DNA of 64,000 nt, from assembly GCF_005144745.1 (NCBI RefSeq), contig NZ_SWKK01000010.1, positions 1-64,000 on the forward strand. Direction: 5' to 3'. The DNA is from Flavobacterium sp. ASW18X. GTDB taxonomy: Bacteria; Bacteroidota; Bacteroidia; Flavobacteriales; Flavobacteriaceae. Position 1 is the stretch's first letter. Every line of letters begins with the position of its first letter. Positions 1 through 8,153 of this stretch are shown here, piece after piece. The notes beneath the pieces are model-generated. The model searched no databases. It was not told the DNA's origin and worked only from the letters and a program-made list of their open reading frames with translations. Position numbers and translations under genes: made by a program.

Positions 1-46
1 CGTACAAATCGTACAGAAAAAATAAAAAACAACTGGAATTTTTAAC

Positions 47-108
47 CATTTAATCTCAAAAAAATGGTCAACCTATTTCAGGACAAGACAAACCTACTCT
101 GAATGAAA
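47..108 (+). repeat. Degenerate direct repeat, copy 1, with short upstream ORF
   Basis: About 37 of the first 50 bases match, without gaps, the stretch at 1081-1142. Each copy lies just before a lipoprotein gene and holds a short ORF beginning M-x-N-L-F-x-x-K. In this copy the ORF (ATG at 64) has 12 codons, and its TGA at 100-102 abuts the ATG at 103. It may be a duplicated leader or the remnant of a duplicated gene end. Confidence 0.45.
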
Positions 109-1059
109 TACCTTTTAAAAACCCCTGCTCTAATCTATATGTTACTGTTTATTTCTTGCGGGTATCGAACCCCTGAAGCGGATAAACATCCCGAAATTCC
201 AATTTTCCCAATGCATACCAATGATCAATTATGCATAAAACAAATAACCCCTAATTTATATGGTATTAAATGCAATGAGAAATACCTATTTGCCCATAAT
301 AGCGATGGTGAGTTGGTTATTATTGATAGACAATTATATACCACAAAAACAATACAGGCACCTAACAATTAAATCAGTAAAAACGGAGATATTTATTCCA
401 TAGAACTTAATCAAAATCCTGAACTAACAGAGGTTTACAAAATATCGTTTCTAAATAATTTTAAAAAAGAAAAAATAGAAAACTTAATCATAAATTCTAG
501 AGAGGGTTATGCCATCAGGGATTCATTAAACCTAGTTTACAACCTGGATAAGGATGCTAAAGAAAATATTGAACGTAAAAGGCACATAGATAGTTTAATC
601 CCTATTATTTATTAAAAAGAACAAGATGTAATCGCTGCTAAATTAGAAGAATTAAAACCAAATGTAATGTCGATATATCCGCTAGCATACTCCGTGAGTG
701 TTTTAAAGTTTAAGAATAAAGAACTCGCTTTGTATATAAGAAATGACCATTCGCAAAATTTTAAAGAGATGTTAGAAGAAACACGCAGTAATCGATTAGA
801 ATTTATATGGGATGTAACAAAAAGCCCAAAATCTTTTGACAAGGTTGTTCTAGGTAATTCCTTCACTGGGAATCATTACGTAGTGGGGTATACCCCTTAT
901 GGCTATAATTATATAGAACTCTCATTAAATAAGCAAACAACAAAATTCAAAGCAAAAAACACACATAATGGGGATGGGGTACATATTCTACATGAAAGTA
1001 AAGACACTGTTATCCTCACAGATTATGAAAAATTATATCGCGTAACACTAAAACCATAA
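103..1059 (+). pseudogene. Lipoprotein gene broken by two in-frame TAA stops
   Basis: The reading frame opened by the ATG at 103 encodes a lipoprotein signal peptide (hydrophobic stretch, then a LFISCG lipobox with Cys at residue 19). It runs to a natural stop at 1059, giving about 318 codons. It is interrupted in the same frame by TAA at 370-372 and TAA at 613-615, with no frameshift. The sequence between and after the stops stays in frame with normal codon use, and the last part (667-1059) reads as a folded-looking, beta-rich C-terminus. I therefore read it as one gene inactivated by point mutations, not three genes. I do not recognise the family. The remaining pieces are a secreted fragment of 89 residues and a 130-residue ORF with no signal. 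A sequencing error at both sites is possible but less likely. Confidence 0.7.
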
Positions 1060-1080
1060 AACCGAACTAGAATAATTCAT

Positions 1081-1142
1081 CATTTAATCCTAGAAAAATG
1101 AATAACCTATTTGAGGGTAAGCCACTGCTAAAACAAGTACCT
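1081..1142 (+). repeat. Degenerate direct repeat, copy 2, with short upstream ORF
   Basis: Partner of the repeat at 47-108. It contains a 20-codon ORF (ATG at 1098, TAA at 1158-1160) that shares the N-L-F-x-x-K start with the ORF of copy 1. It lies 20 bases before the phosphodiesterase gene start at 1181. Confidence 0.45.
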
Positions 1143-1180
1143 TTGGCAACACCGCTATAACGCAACTGAAATTTAATAGT

Positions 1181-2050
1181 ATGAAAAAACTTTTACTACC
1201 CTATTTACTTCTTTCATTGCTTTTTGTTGGGTGTAAAGTAAACTACAAGCAAGAGGATACCACACCAACCAAATTTACCTACACGGAAAACAGTGAGGTA
1301 TTAATTAGTGCACACCGCGGGGGCAAAGGTTACCCTGGCTATCCAGAAAATTGTTTAGAAACCATGCAGTACATCAAAAAAAATATACCCAATGCGTTAT
1401 TTGAAATTGATGTGGCAAAAAGTAAAGATGGGGTACTATTGCTGATGCACGATAATTCCTTAGAACGTACCACTACTGGCTCTGGCAGCGTAGACCAAAA
1501 CAGTTGGGAAACCATGTCTCAACTCACCCTTAAAGACGATTTTGATTCGATTGTACCCTTTAAAATTCCACTGTTTAAAGAGGTATTGGATTGGGCAAAA
1601 AAAGAAAATGCCATCCTCACAGTGGATATTAAACGTAGCGTGGACCCTACAGAAGTACTTCAGTTTATAGAAGATAACAATGCTTTAGAACAAACTATTA
1701 TAATAACCTATGCTATAGAAACCGCCCAAAAATTGTATCAACGTAATCCTAACGTTATGCTCTCTGTAAGTATCAGAAATATGGAAGAGTTTAACAGAGC
1801 TGCTGACTCTGGTATACCATGGGCTAATATGGTGGCATTTACAGGTACCAGATTATCAGATGTTTCTTTATATGACCAACTGCACGATAAAGGAGTAATT
1901 TGCATGCTAGGTACTTTAGGAAACTTAGATAAGCGTGCAGCTGCAAGAGGTGACCATCTTTACAGGGACTGGGCCAAACTAGGTATTGACGTTTTTGCTA
2001 CAGACAGACCCTTAGAGACGCAAAAAGCACTTATAACGCATAAAAACTAA
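1181..2050 (+). CDS. Glycerophosphodiester phosphodiesterase family lipoprotein
   Basis: This 289-residue protein is predicted to hydrolyse glycerophosphodiesters to glycerol 3-phosphate and an alcohol at the cell envelope. The N-terminus is a lipoprotein signal with lipobox FVGC (Cys at residue 18). The GDPD fold starts with the active-site motif SAHRGG near residue 44, followed by PEN and the metal-binding FEIDV (Glu and Asp). MHD then supplies the second catalytic His, and LERTTTG is the usual following motif. The C-terminal VFATDRP matches the family end. Length fits a single-domain member. The exact substrate is not visible. It stands alone between the pseudogene and a convergent pair of small membrane-protein genes. 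Confidence 0.88.
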   Translation: MKKLLLPYLLLSLLFVGCKVNYKQEDTTPTKFTYTENSEVLISAHRGGKGYPGYPENCLETMQYIKKNIPNALFEIDVAKSKDGVLLLMHDNSLERTTTGSGSVDQNSWETMSQLTLKDDFDSIVPFKIPLFKEVLDWAKKENAILTVDIKRSVDPTEVLQFIEDNNALEQTIIITYAIETAQKLYQRNPNVMLSVSIRNMEEFNRAADSGIPWANMVAFTGTRLSDVSLYDQLHDKGVICMLGTLGNLDKRAAARGDHLYRDWAKLGIDVFATDRPLETQKALITHKN

Positions 2051-2122
2051 TTGCAGTAGCTCATTAAAAAGAAGCATAATTTTGTAGTACTGTAACGGAT
2101 AATCACCGCAATTGTAATGCGG

Positions 2123-2458
2123 CTACACGCGTTGTTTTAGCAGGATAAACAAAAGCAGTCCCCATAACAGTAGCAATACACCGAGTAGTGCCAATAGTAT
2201 ATTCAAATTTTGGACAGCTACATGGGAGACCGCTGTAGCCTTAGCATTTTCTAAGATTAAGCTATTTTTCAGTAATTCTTTTTCGCAGTGCGATAAACCT
2301 GTACGTGCCGCTGTTCGCTGTTTTTCTAAATCTAGATATGTCGCCGTCTTGTTTTGTGCAACACGTATGTTAGCTGTCTGTTGCCATGCCAACCATGCGG
2401 TTAGCCCTAAGACCAGCGTACAAAGCAGCAAAGCAATACATGCGTATAGCGATTTCAT
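2123..2458 (-). CDS. Small two-TM membrane protein, unknown function
   Basis: This is a protein of 111 residues with a hydrophobic helix near residues 6-25 and another near 85-107, separated by a charged segment of about 60 residues that may form a coiled coil. The family is not recognised. Its ATG begins at the base next to the stop codon of the upstream gene (2459-2761), so the two are almost certainly co-transcribed and translationally coupled. Confidence 0.6.
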   Translation of the reverse strand: MKSLYACIALLLCTLVLGLTAWLAWQQTANIRVAQNKTATYLDLEKQRTAARTGLSHCEKELLKNSLILENAKATAVSHVAVQNLNILLALLGVLLLLWGLLLFILLKQRV

Positions 2459-2761
2459 TTAACTTTCTAAAGCTGCCGCGGTAAGTCCAAGAAATGCCAA
2501 GGCACCAAAAAAGAATAGCAATAGAATTAAGCCTATACAAGAAATAACCAAGCCCGCTATAGCTGTACCTCTTGGACGCTTAAATAGGCCTATAATGGAA
2601 AAGATAAGACCTAGCAACCAAATAATAGAACCTGCAATAGGTAGGCAGCTAGAAAACCATGCTAAGATAGACAGTATAAGACCTGCCAATCCCATGCTAT
2701 TGCTTTGGTTTTGTTGGTTGATGATGATGGTCTGTTTTTCCTGATTACGGTGGTCTTGCAT
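2459..2761 (-). CDS. DUF4190-like small membrane protein
   Basis: This is a protein of 100 residues. A polar, Gln/Asn-rich N-terminus of about 22 residues is followed by two long hydrophobic hairpins (about 24-60 and 66-98) with glycines at helix starts (GLAGLILSI, GTAIAGLVIS). That pattern is typical of DUF4190-type proteins of unknown role. It is the first gene of a two-gene operon with 2123-2458. The palindrome TTAACGTTAACG lies about 20 bases upstream (2782-2793). Confidence 0.6.
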   Translation of the reverse strand: MQDHRNQEKQTIIINQQNQSNSMGLAGLILSILAWFSSCLPIAGSIIWLLGLIFSIIGLFKRPRGTAIAGLVISCIGLILLLFFFGALAFLGLTAAALES

Positions 2762-2781
2762 GCTTGTGGTTCTTTGTTAGT

Positions 2782-2793
2782 TTAACGTTAACG
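2782..2793. promoter_or_regulatory. Palindrome containing ACGTTAACG, possible operator
   Basis: TTAACGTTAACG lies about 20 bases before the start of the two-gene membrane-protein operon. The same core, ACGTTAACG, occurs at 5540-5548, upstream of the GH3 gene. A CG-centred palindrome would suit a LacI-type operator, but two sites are weak evidence. Confidence 0.25.
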
Positions 2794-2856
2794 CGTAAAA
2801 ATAATCATTTAAAACAATTTTCATTCTGTAGTTAGAAATCGTTGTACATCACAGCA

Positions 2857-2882
2857 TAAAAAAACGAGGGCCTGTGCCCTCG
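2857..2882 (-). terminator. Rho-independent terminator of the GH3 gene
   Basis: A perfect 7-bp stem (2865-2871 with 2876-2882) with loop CTGT is followed on the minus strand by a T-rich run (complement of 2857-2864). It lies 28 bases past the GH3 stop codon. Confidence 0.85.
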
Positions 2883-2909
2883 CTTTCAATTCTTGGAATG
2901 TGTTGGTCT

Positions 2910-5402
2910 TTACTTACCGTCGCATCCTGGTTTGGCATCGGCATCCGTAGCCAGTTGTATGGCAGACAGTCCTAATGTAGTGCCCTTTGGTGCGCTAATG
3001 CTAAAAGCAGTGTTTACTGCAGTCATATCAGTCCCCAATTTTTCAAAACAACTAAGGCTCAAACGGTATTCTTTCCATGCTTGCCCAGAGATACCTATTT
3101 CTAGTTGTTGGTTGCATAGCCCAGCGGCACTGCAAACTCCAATTTGTACTGTTGCTGTTTCTTGGTCAAAAGTACGTGCGTAAAACGCAAGTTCCATGGC
3201 GCCATTGCTTTCCCTTGCCATATCTGCAGGAGTGGTCGCAATCAATTGTGCTTGTATACGCTCTGTAGAAGTCCACTCTAATTTTAACGCATCTTCTTGT
3301 GCCATATGGTCTGTTTTCCCTACCAATAACCCACCAATAGAGGTTGGGAAACTGGCCACTTGCTTTTCTAAATCGGCCGACTGTAATTGCAAACGCCAAG
3401 GCGCGGTAGGCTGCCCTTTATCAAAAAAGACGCCAGTAGAGGCTACCTCTAAATTTTCTAAACCTGAGTTTTCTGGTAATACCTCAACCGTTTCTTTGCT
3501 GCTGTAATTTAAACCATAACCTAGCTTAAAAAGCACATCTTTGGTTTGTGGTGCTACAGCAGTTGCAGGCCATGAAAAAGATAGTTTTCCAGTAAAATCG
3601 TATGTTGCATCACGCTTAAACAACAAGTCCGATACCCCACCACCTTCACTTCCTGGTAGCCAAGCAGCCACAAAAGCATCAGAAAGGTTGAGCTCTGGGT
3701 TAGTCCACATAGGGCGGCCAGAAAGGAACACACTTACTACAGGAATCCCTTTTTCTTTGTAAGCCGAAAGTTTGGCAGTATCAAAAGCATTGGGCACAAA
3801 ATCTAAATGTTTACGGTCTCCTTGGAACTCAGCATAAGGGTCTTCCCCATAAATGGCTATTACTACATCTGCCGTAAGGCTTGCATCTGCCTCTGGCGAA
3901 AAGATAAGCTTCCCTCCTTTTTCTGCAACTGCTTCTTTTATACCTTCTAATATAGATTCGCCATTAGGGAACTCTTCATTAGTATGGCCTTCGCCTTGCC
4001 AAGACAAGCTCCATCCGCCAGCAGCTTTAATAATATGTTCCGCACCATCACCTACTACCAAGATGGTTTTGCTCGCATCTAGTGGTAGTATATTATCATT
4101 GTTTTTAAGTAAAACCATAGATTCCCGTACGGCTTGGCGTGCCAATGCACGGTGTTCTGGTAATGCTAGTTGACGCTCGTCTCCAGCAAATTTACGCGTG
4201 CTTGGTGCTCCCTTATCAAAAATACCAGAAGCCAGCTTCACCCGTAAAATTCTACGGACCGCATCATCTAGGCGCTCCATAGTTATGGTTCCTGCTTTTA
4301 CGTGTTTCAACGTACTTTCATAAAGCCCTTTCCAGCTATCTGGTGCCATAAACATATCTACCCCTGCATTAAAAGCATTGGGGCAATCTTCATTAGTACA
4401 GTCGGGTACTTGGCCATGACCGTTCCAATCCCCTACAACAAAGCCATTAAATCCCAGTTTCCCTTTTAAAACTTCTGTCAGTAACTCATAATCGCCATGC
4501 AATTTTCTGCCATTGTAACTAGAAAAAGAAGCCATCACCGTTTGTACTCCGGCAGGGATAGCACTGTAATAGCCTGCTGCGTGTACATTGAGCAATTCAG
4601 ATTCATCAATCTTAGCATCGCCTTGGTCTACACCATTTTCTGTGGCTCCATCTGCTAAAAAGTGCTTAGCACAAGAAATTACACGACCTGCTCCCATAAA
4701 GTCTGCATCGCCCTTAGTGCCTTGTAAGCCTAATACAATTTTATCCGCATACCTGTTTGCCAGGTCTGGCTCCTCAGAAAACCCCTCGTAACTACGGCCC
4801 CAGCGCACATCTTGCGGCACGGCTAAGGTTGGGGCAAACGTCCAATCGTGCCCAGAAACTGTAAGTTCATGTGCTGTAATAGATGCTAATTGTTGTATCA
4901 ACTCTGGGTTATGGGTAGCGCCTAGCCCAATATTATGTGGTAAAATAATGGCACCTTCTAAATTGCCATGTCCATGTACGGCATCTATACCCCAAATAAT
5001 AGGGATAGCTACTTCTACCCCATCCGTATCCATAGATGCATTGTAATACTGGTCTGCCATCTGCAACCATGTTTTAGCATCTGCGTAGGCTTTATCTCCG
5101 GGAGCAGAATTACCACCACTTAAAACCGAACCCAAACGGTATTGTTTTACTTCTTCTGGCGTAACAGACTCACTATCTGCTTGTATTATTTGCCCTACCT
5201 TTTGTTCTAAGGTGAGTTGGGGTAACAAACTATCTATTTGCGCCTCTATGGTAGAATCTAAGGGTTGAGGCTCAAAAACAGGCCAATCTGTGAGTAACGC
5301 TTTGGTTTCTGGTGGTTTTTCTGTTGTTTTGGGTTGCTGCTTACAGGCTACAAAAAACAAGGCTGTAACTAGCGTGCATCTTAGTACGGCTTTGGTAAAC
5401 AT
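2910..5402 (-). CDS. GH3 exo-beta-glucosidase lipoprotein (ExoP/BglX type)
   Basis: This 830-residue glycoside hydrolase family 3 enzyme is expected to remove terminal glucose from beta-glucans or cello-oligosaccharides outside the inner membrane. The lipobox FVAC (Cys at 20) anchors it. The GH3 N-terminal barrel carries IIWGIDAVHGHG, the substrate-binding KHFLADGATENG and the nucleophile region GFVVGDWNGHG, where Asp is the catalytic nucleophile. The alpha/beta sandwich domain follows (about 440-620, with SMVLLKNND). A C-terminal domain of roughly 170 residues resembles the extra domain of ExoP-type 1,3/1,4-beta-glucosidases. Length matches that subgroup (about 830-850) rather than plain BglX (about 760). 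No SusC/SusD pair is nearby, so the target glucan (laminarin, mixed-linkage glucan or cellulose) cannot be decided. It ends in a clear terminator. Confidence 0.9.
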   Translation of the reverse strand: MFTKAVLRCTLVTALFFVACKQQPKTTEKPPETKALLTDWPVFEPQPLDSTIEAQIDSLLPQLTLEQKVGQIIQADSESVTPEEVKQYRLGSVLSGGNSAPGDKAYADAKTWLQMADQYYNASMDTDGVEVAIPIIWGIDAVHGHGNLEGAIILPHNIGLGATHNPELIQQLASITAHELTVSGHDWTFAPTLAVPQDVRWGRSYEGFSEEPDLANRYADKIVLGLQGTKGDADFMGAGRVISCAKHFLADGATENGVDQGDAKIDESELLNVHAAGYYSAIPAGVQTVMASFSSYNGRKLHGDYELLTEVLKGKLGFNGFVVGDWNGHGQVPDCTNEDCPNAFNAGVDMFMAPDSWKGLYESTLKHVKAGTITMERLDDAVRRILRVKLASGIFDKGAPSTRKFAGDERQLALPEHRALARQAVRESMVLLKNNDNILPLDASKTILVVGDGAEHIIKAAGGWSLSWQGEGHTNEEFPNGESILEGIKEAVAEKGGKLIFSPEADASLTADVVIAIYGEDPYAEFQGDRKHLDFVPNAFDTAKLSAYKEKGIPVVSVFLSGRPMWTNPELNLSDAFVAAWLPGSEGGGVSDLLFKRDATYDFTGKLSFSWPATAVAPQTKDVLFKLGYGLNYSSKETVEVLPENSGLENLEVASTGVFFDKGQPTAPWRLQLQSADLEKQVASFPTSIGGLLVGKTDHMAQEDALKLEWTSTERIQAQLIATTPADMARESNGAMELAFYARTFDQETATVQIGVCSAAGLCNQQLEIGISGQAWKEYRLSLSCFEKLGTDMTAVNTAFSISAPKGTTLGLSAIQLATDADAKPGCDGK

Positions 5403-5432
5403 TTTTTAAAAATTAGAATTATTAGAATAGTT

Positions 5433-5454
5433 GAAAGGAATTATTATTCCTTTC
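5433..5454. repeat. Strong hairpin in the 5' region of the GH3 gene
   Basis: Perfect 9-bp arms (GAAAGGAAT with ATTCCTTTC) and the loop TATT lie about 30 bases upstream of the GH3 start codon. There is no T-run on the minus strand, so it is a poor terminator. It may stabilise the mRNA, control translation, or end the upstream gene. Confidence 0.5.
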
Positions 5455-5548
5455 TTACGTTTTAGTTTAGTGCGATGCAATATACGGGTGTACCTGTAAA
5501 TTTAAAAAATTTTACACCTTGCGATACTTGTAATTCTTTACGTTAACG

Positions 5549-6289
5549 TTATAGTTCTTTATAGCGTTTTAAATTAAAATTTTCTGGTAGCCTTAAATAA
5601 AACTTACGGAGGATATTCATATCATACCCATCCACACTGGTTCCCCGAGTTTCGTCTTCTATATACAAGTAATTTTTTGCATTCTTTATCTTTCTACCTT
5701 CGGTTTTAATGTGAGCGAACTTTTTAAGTGTAAATTTTTGCTCTAAGTGTACCATACCATATTGATATTGATGCCATTGTCTGTTTGGGTTTAGTTTTAC
5801 TTTTTTAAGTGGTTCTAACATGTATATATAAAAGCCCGTGGCCCAAACGGCTACGCTCAACACTAAAGTAAAACCAACAATCAAAGCAAATTCACCATCG
5901 TTATCCTTACCCAAAAACAACCCTAATACTAATGCCGCAAATCCAATTGCTAGAGTAATCCCCATAGCTTTAAAATGCTTTGCTTTTTGTTGCGCTATAC
6001 ACTCCTCTATCACAGAACGCCACTCCTGCGGCTCATACCTAAAAATGGCTTTTGCTTTAAACTCCTTAGCCTGGGCTGCTGCAAAAAAGCGCTTATCTGG
6101 TTCTCTTATCAACTTACGAATTATGACCATTGCTGCGACAGCATACACATAACAGCCTGCTAATTGAACATATGTTTTTGATTTAATAGCAATGTACCCA
6201 ATCCACAATAATAGCGGACATACCAAGCCTAAAATAAACATGATTATTACCAGGCTTTGGATGATATCTAATTCATAGCGTTCTTCCAT
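5549..6289 (-). CDS. Conserved-looking membrane protein, unknown function
   Basis: This is a protein of 246 residues. Four hydrophobic segments are visible, near residues 9-32, 38-58, 106-126 and 134-158, arranged as two hairpins around a soluble loop of about 45 residues. A C-terminal soluble domain of about 85 residues ends in a basic, aromatic-rich tail. The architecture recalls YcxB-like membrane proteins, but I do not recognise a motif. It has a good ribosome-binding site (AGCTCCT directly before the ATG on the minus strand). Confidence 0.6.
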   Translation of the reverse strand: MEERYELDIIQSLVIIMFILGLVCPLLLWIGYIAIKSKTYVQLAGCYVYAVAAMVIIRKLIREPDKRFFAAAQAKEFKAKAIFRYEPQEWRSVIEECIAQQKAKHFKAMGITLAIGFAALVLGLFLGKDNDGEFALIVGFTLVLSVAVWATGFYIYMLEPLKKVKLNPNRQWHQYQYGMVHLEQKFTLKKFAHIKTEGRKIKNAKNYLYIEDETRGTSVDGYDMNILRKFYLRLPENFNLKRYKEL

Positions 6290-6327
6290 AGGAGCTTATT
6301 CACTGCAAGATACTCCCAAATTGTGAA

Positions 6328-6356
6328 AAGAGGAGGTTCTTAACTTTAAGAACTTT
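6328..6356 (-). terminator. Possible terminator of the DUF5694 gene
   Basis: GTTCTTA and TAAGAAC form a 7-bp stem with a 4-base loop, followed on the minus strand by CTCCTCTTTT. It lies about 200 bases beyond the stop codon at 6558. The rest of 6290-6557 holds only an imperfect palindrome near 6440-6463 and no convincing gene. Confidence 0.35.
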
Positions 6357-6557
6357 CTATAAATTACACTCCTTGTGGCTCTTCGCCAAAAGCTAGTGTT
6401 CTAGTAAATAATTATTAAATCGGTGATGGTTATATTACCTACTATAGCAATGGCAATTACCATAGTTAAGGTAACTTTAGTGTACACCTATATTTTAATT
6501 AATCTGCAACACTACCACAAAACATTGCTGCTAATAAAACAAAATAGATAGTAACCT

Positions 6558-7412
6558 CTATTCTCTTAAAACTTGAGACACTTCTATCATTTGCCATTTC
6601 TTATCATAATCAACAAAAATCTCGAACATAGCCGTATGGCTAGAACCCGCTAAAACCATGACCCGCTCGTCGGTTTCTTCTGTATACTTGCGTACCAAAG
6701 ACCACATGTACAAGTTTCTTTTGTACCATTCTGCAGTTAAGAGCGCGCCATTAAATTGTTCTGTGTTACCGGCAAGGGAAAGTACGTTGTTGTGCAAGTT
6801 ATTACTCTCGTACCGCATGGTTTCGGTATTCATCCCCAAGGTTAAGGCAATCAAGGAAACTCCCTGATCTATTTGCGCATCAAAATCTGCACTAAACCAC
6901 TTTAGTTTTTCTTCTATTTCTTGCTGTAATTGGGTTTGTTGGTTGGCTTCTATATCTTCCATCACCTCTGTATATGGAAAGTTGGTATCCGTGTAATCTA
7001 TGGCATATACCCGCTCTTGGTTATTGGCCTTGGCTACCCTAAACGCTAGTTGAAAAATCTCATTTTTTTTGTAAAAATTAGATAGGTTTTCTTGTTTAAA
7101 ATAGTTGCCCGCCTTGTACAGGTTGTAAAGTGAGTCTAGTTCTTTTTGTTCGTGATGTGGCCATTCTACAAAGATTTTTGTAGGGTTATAGTTTACCAGT
7201 TGTTTGGTCATCTTATCCAAATCTTTCTGGGCACTTGGACTAAGGATGTCAAAAGATTTGGTTTTGGCTACATCTGCACCTGGGTTATGGTAGTGAAACG
7301 TACCCAACAAAAGTACCTCTTTAGGCTTGGATTGCAAGGTTGTCTTAGGTTGAGCGCTAAGGAAGGTAACACTCGTTAAGAGTAATAAACAAAATAAAGT
7401 AGTAATTTTCAT
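6558..7412 (-). CDS. DUF5694 domain protein, exported
   Basis: This is a protein of 284 residues. A cleavable signal peptide (hydrophobic residues 4-19, cleavage near LSAQP) implies export to the periplasm. The mature part begins with VLLLGTFHYHNPGAD, then FVEWPHHEQKELDSLY, a central VYAIDYTDT, and near the C-terminus VMVLAGSSHTAMF. This order of His- and Glu-containing motifs is typical of DUF5694, a family of unknown function that resembles TraB/GumN-like proteins. The conserved His and Glu residues suggest a metal-dependent hydrolase, but that is inference. It is a single gene on the minus strand. Confidence 0.72.
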   Translation of the reverse strand: MKITTLFCLLLLTSVTFLSAQPKTTLQSKPKEVLLLGTFHYHNPGADVAKTKSFDILSPSAQKDLDKMTKQLVNYNPTKIFVEWPHHEQKELDSLYNLYKAGNYFKQENLSNFYKKNEIFQLAFRVAKANNQERVYAIDYTDTNFPYTEVMEDIEANQQTQLQQEIEEKLKWFSADFDAQIDQGVSLIALTLGMNTETMRYESNNLHNNVLSLAGNTEQFNGALLTAEWYKRNLYMWSLVRKYTEETDERVMVLAGSSHTAMFEIFVDYDKKWQMIEVSQVLRE

Positions 7413-7513
7413 TTTTTTGATAGGTTATTGATTGCTCTAGGTATAAGATGAATTACTTTAAAATTTGTTACATCACTAAACTATTTTTTGCCTTAAAAAT
7501 GAGTCCAGCTATA

Positions 7514-7549
7514 TAAAAAGAGGAGGTCCTCGCCTATAAGTACCTCCTC
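7514..7549 (-). terminator. Terminator of the CBS-domain gene
   Basis: GAGGAGGT (7520-7527) pairs with ACCTCCTC (7542-7549) across a 14-base loop. On the minus strand a run of five T follows. Confidence 0.75.
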
Positions 7550-7590
7550 CAAACTACACACAATGCGGCTATTCCCCAATAGCCTATTTT

Positions 7591-8010
7591 TTAATATTGT
7601 TCTAATAGATAATTAATTAAATCGGTAGTGGTAACAATGCCCACCAAGGTATCACCATCTACAACAGGTAATGCATGAAATTCTTTTTGAGATAAAAACA
7701 AAGCAACATCTCTTATTGTAGTGCTACGCTGTACAGAAATTACATCTTTAACCATGACCTGTTCTATAGTAAACATATTGTACACCATAGTATCTACATC
7801 TTGTTCTTCTTCATCTATCGCATCTGCAAAACTGATGCGCATTAGGTCTGTATAACTCATCATACCAATAACCTTTTCACCTTCGGTTACAGGAATGTGT
7901 CTAATATGGTGTTTTTTAAATAACTCTTCTGCGGTAACCAAATCATCTTGTGTAGACAAAGTGATGACATTTCTGGTCATTATTTCGGAAACTGGAACAC
8001 GCTTTTTCAT
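7591..8010 (-). CDS. CBS-domain pair protein
   Basis: This 139-residue cytosolic protein is made only of two CBS motifs (about residues 8-60 and 77-136). Each has the usual end of strand, turn and helix (HIRHIPVTEGEKVIGMMSYTDL and FHALPVVDGDTLVGIVTTTDL, quoted in part). Such stand-alone pairs bind adenine nucleotides and act as energy sensors, but the partner is unknown. It is a single transcription unit with its own CRP/FNR-type promoter (8037-8079) and terminator. Its neighbours are stress and low-oxygen genes, which suggests a role during energy limitation. Confidence 0.85.
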   Translation of the reverse strand: MKKRVPVSEIMTRNVITLSTQDDLVTAEELFKKHHIRHIPVTEGEKVIGMMSYTDLMRISFADAIDEEEQDVDTMVYNMFTIEQVMVKDVISVQRSTTIRDVALFLSQKEFHALPVVDGDTLVGIVTTTDLINYLLEQY

Positions 8011-8036
8011 GGGTTTAGTTTTTTAATTTACATACC

Positions 8037-8079
8037 TAAAGGTAGTACGGTTAACGTGCTAAAAACATGACAATTATCA
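8037..8079 (-). promoter_or_regulatory. CRP/FNR-type operator and promoter of the CBS gene
   Basis: The operator TGACAATTATCA (8068-8079, plus-strand reading) fits TGAY-N4-RTCA. The minus-strand -7 box TACCTTTA is the complement of 8037-8044. The distance from operator centre to the end of the -7 box is 36.5 bases, identical at the four other sites of this block. It places the operator near -41, the class II activator position. The expected transcript starts about 23 bases before the ATG. Confidence 0.75.
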
Positions 8080-8088
8080 GATTACACC

Positions 8089-8115
8089 ATAAAAAAAGTC
8101 CCGCCGTAGCGGGAC
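8089..8115 (-). terminator. Terminator of the hemN-usp operon
   Basis: A perfect stem GTCCCGC (8098-8104) with GCGGGAC (8109-8115) and loop CGTA is followed on the minus strand by a T-run (complement of 8091-8097). Confidence 0.85.
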
Positions 8116-8153
8116 TCCCTGTAAACAATACCAAACTGAACTGGTAAAACAAA

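Noticed and set aside
2893-5402. Several plus-strand ORFs opposite the GH3 gene
   Set aside because: They lie antisense to a clear, full-length enzyme with a terminator and show no protein motif.
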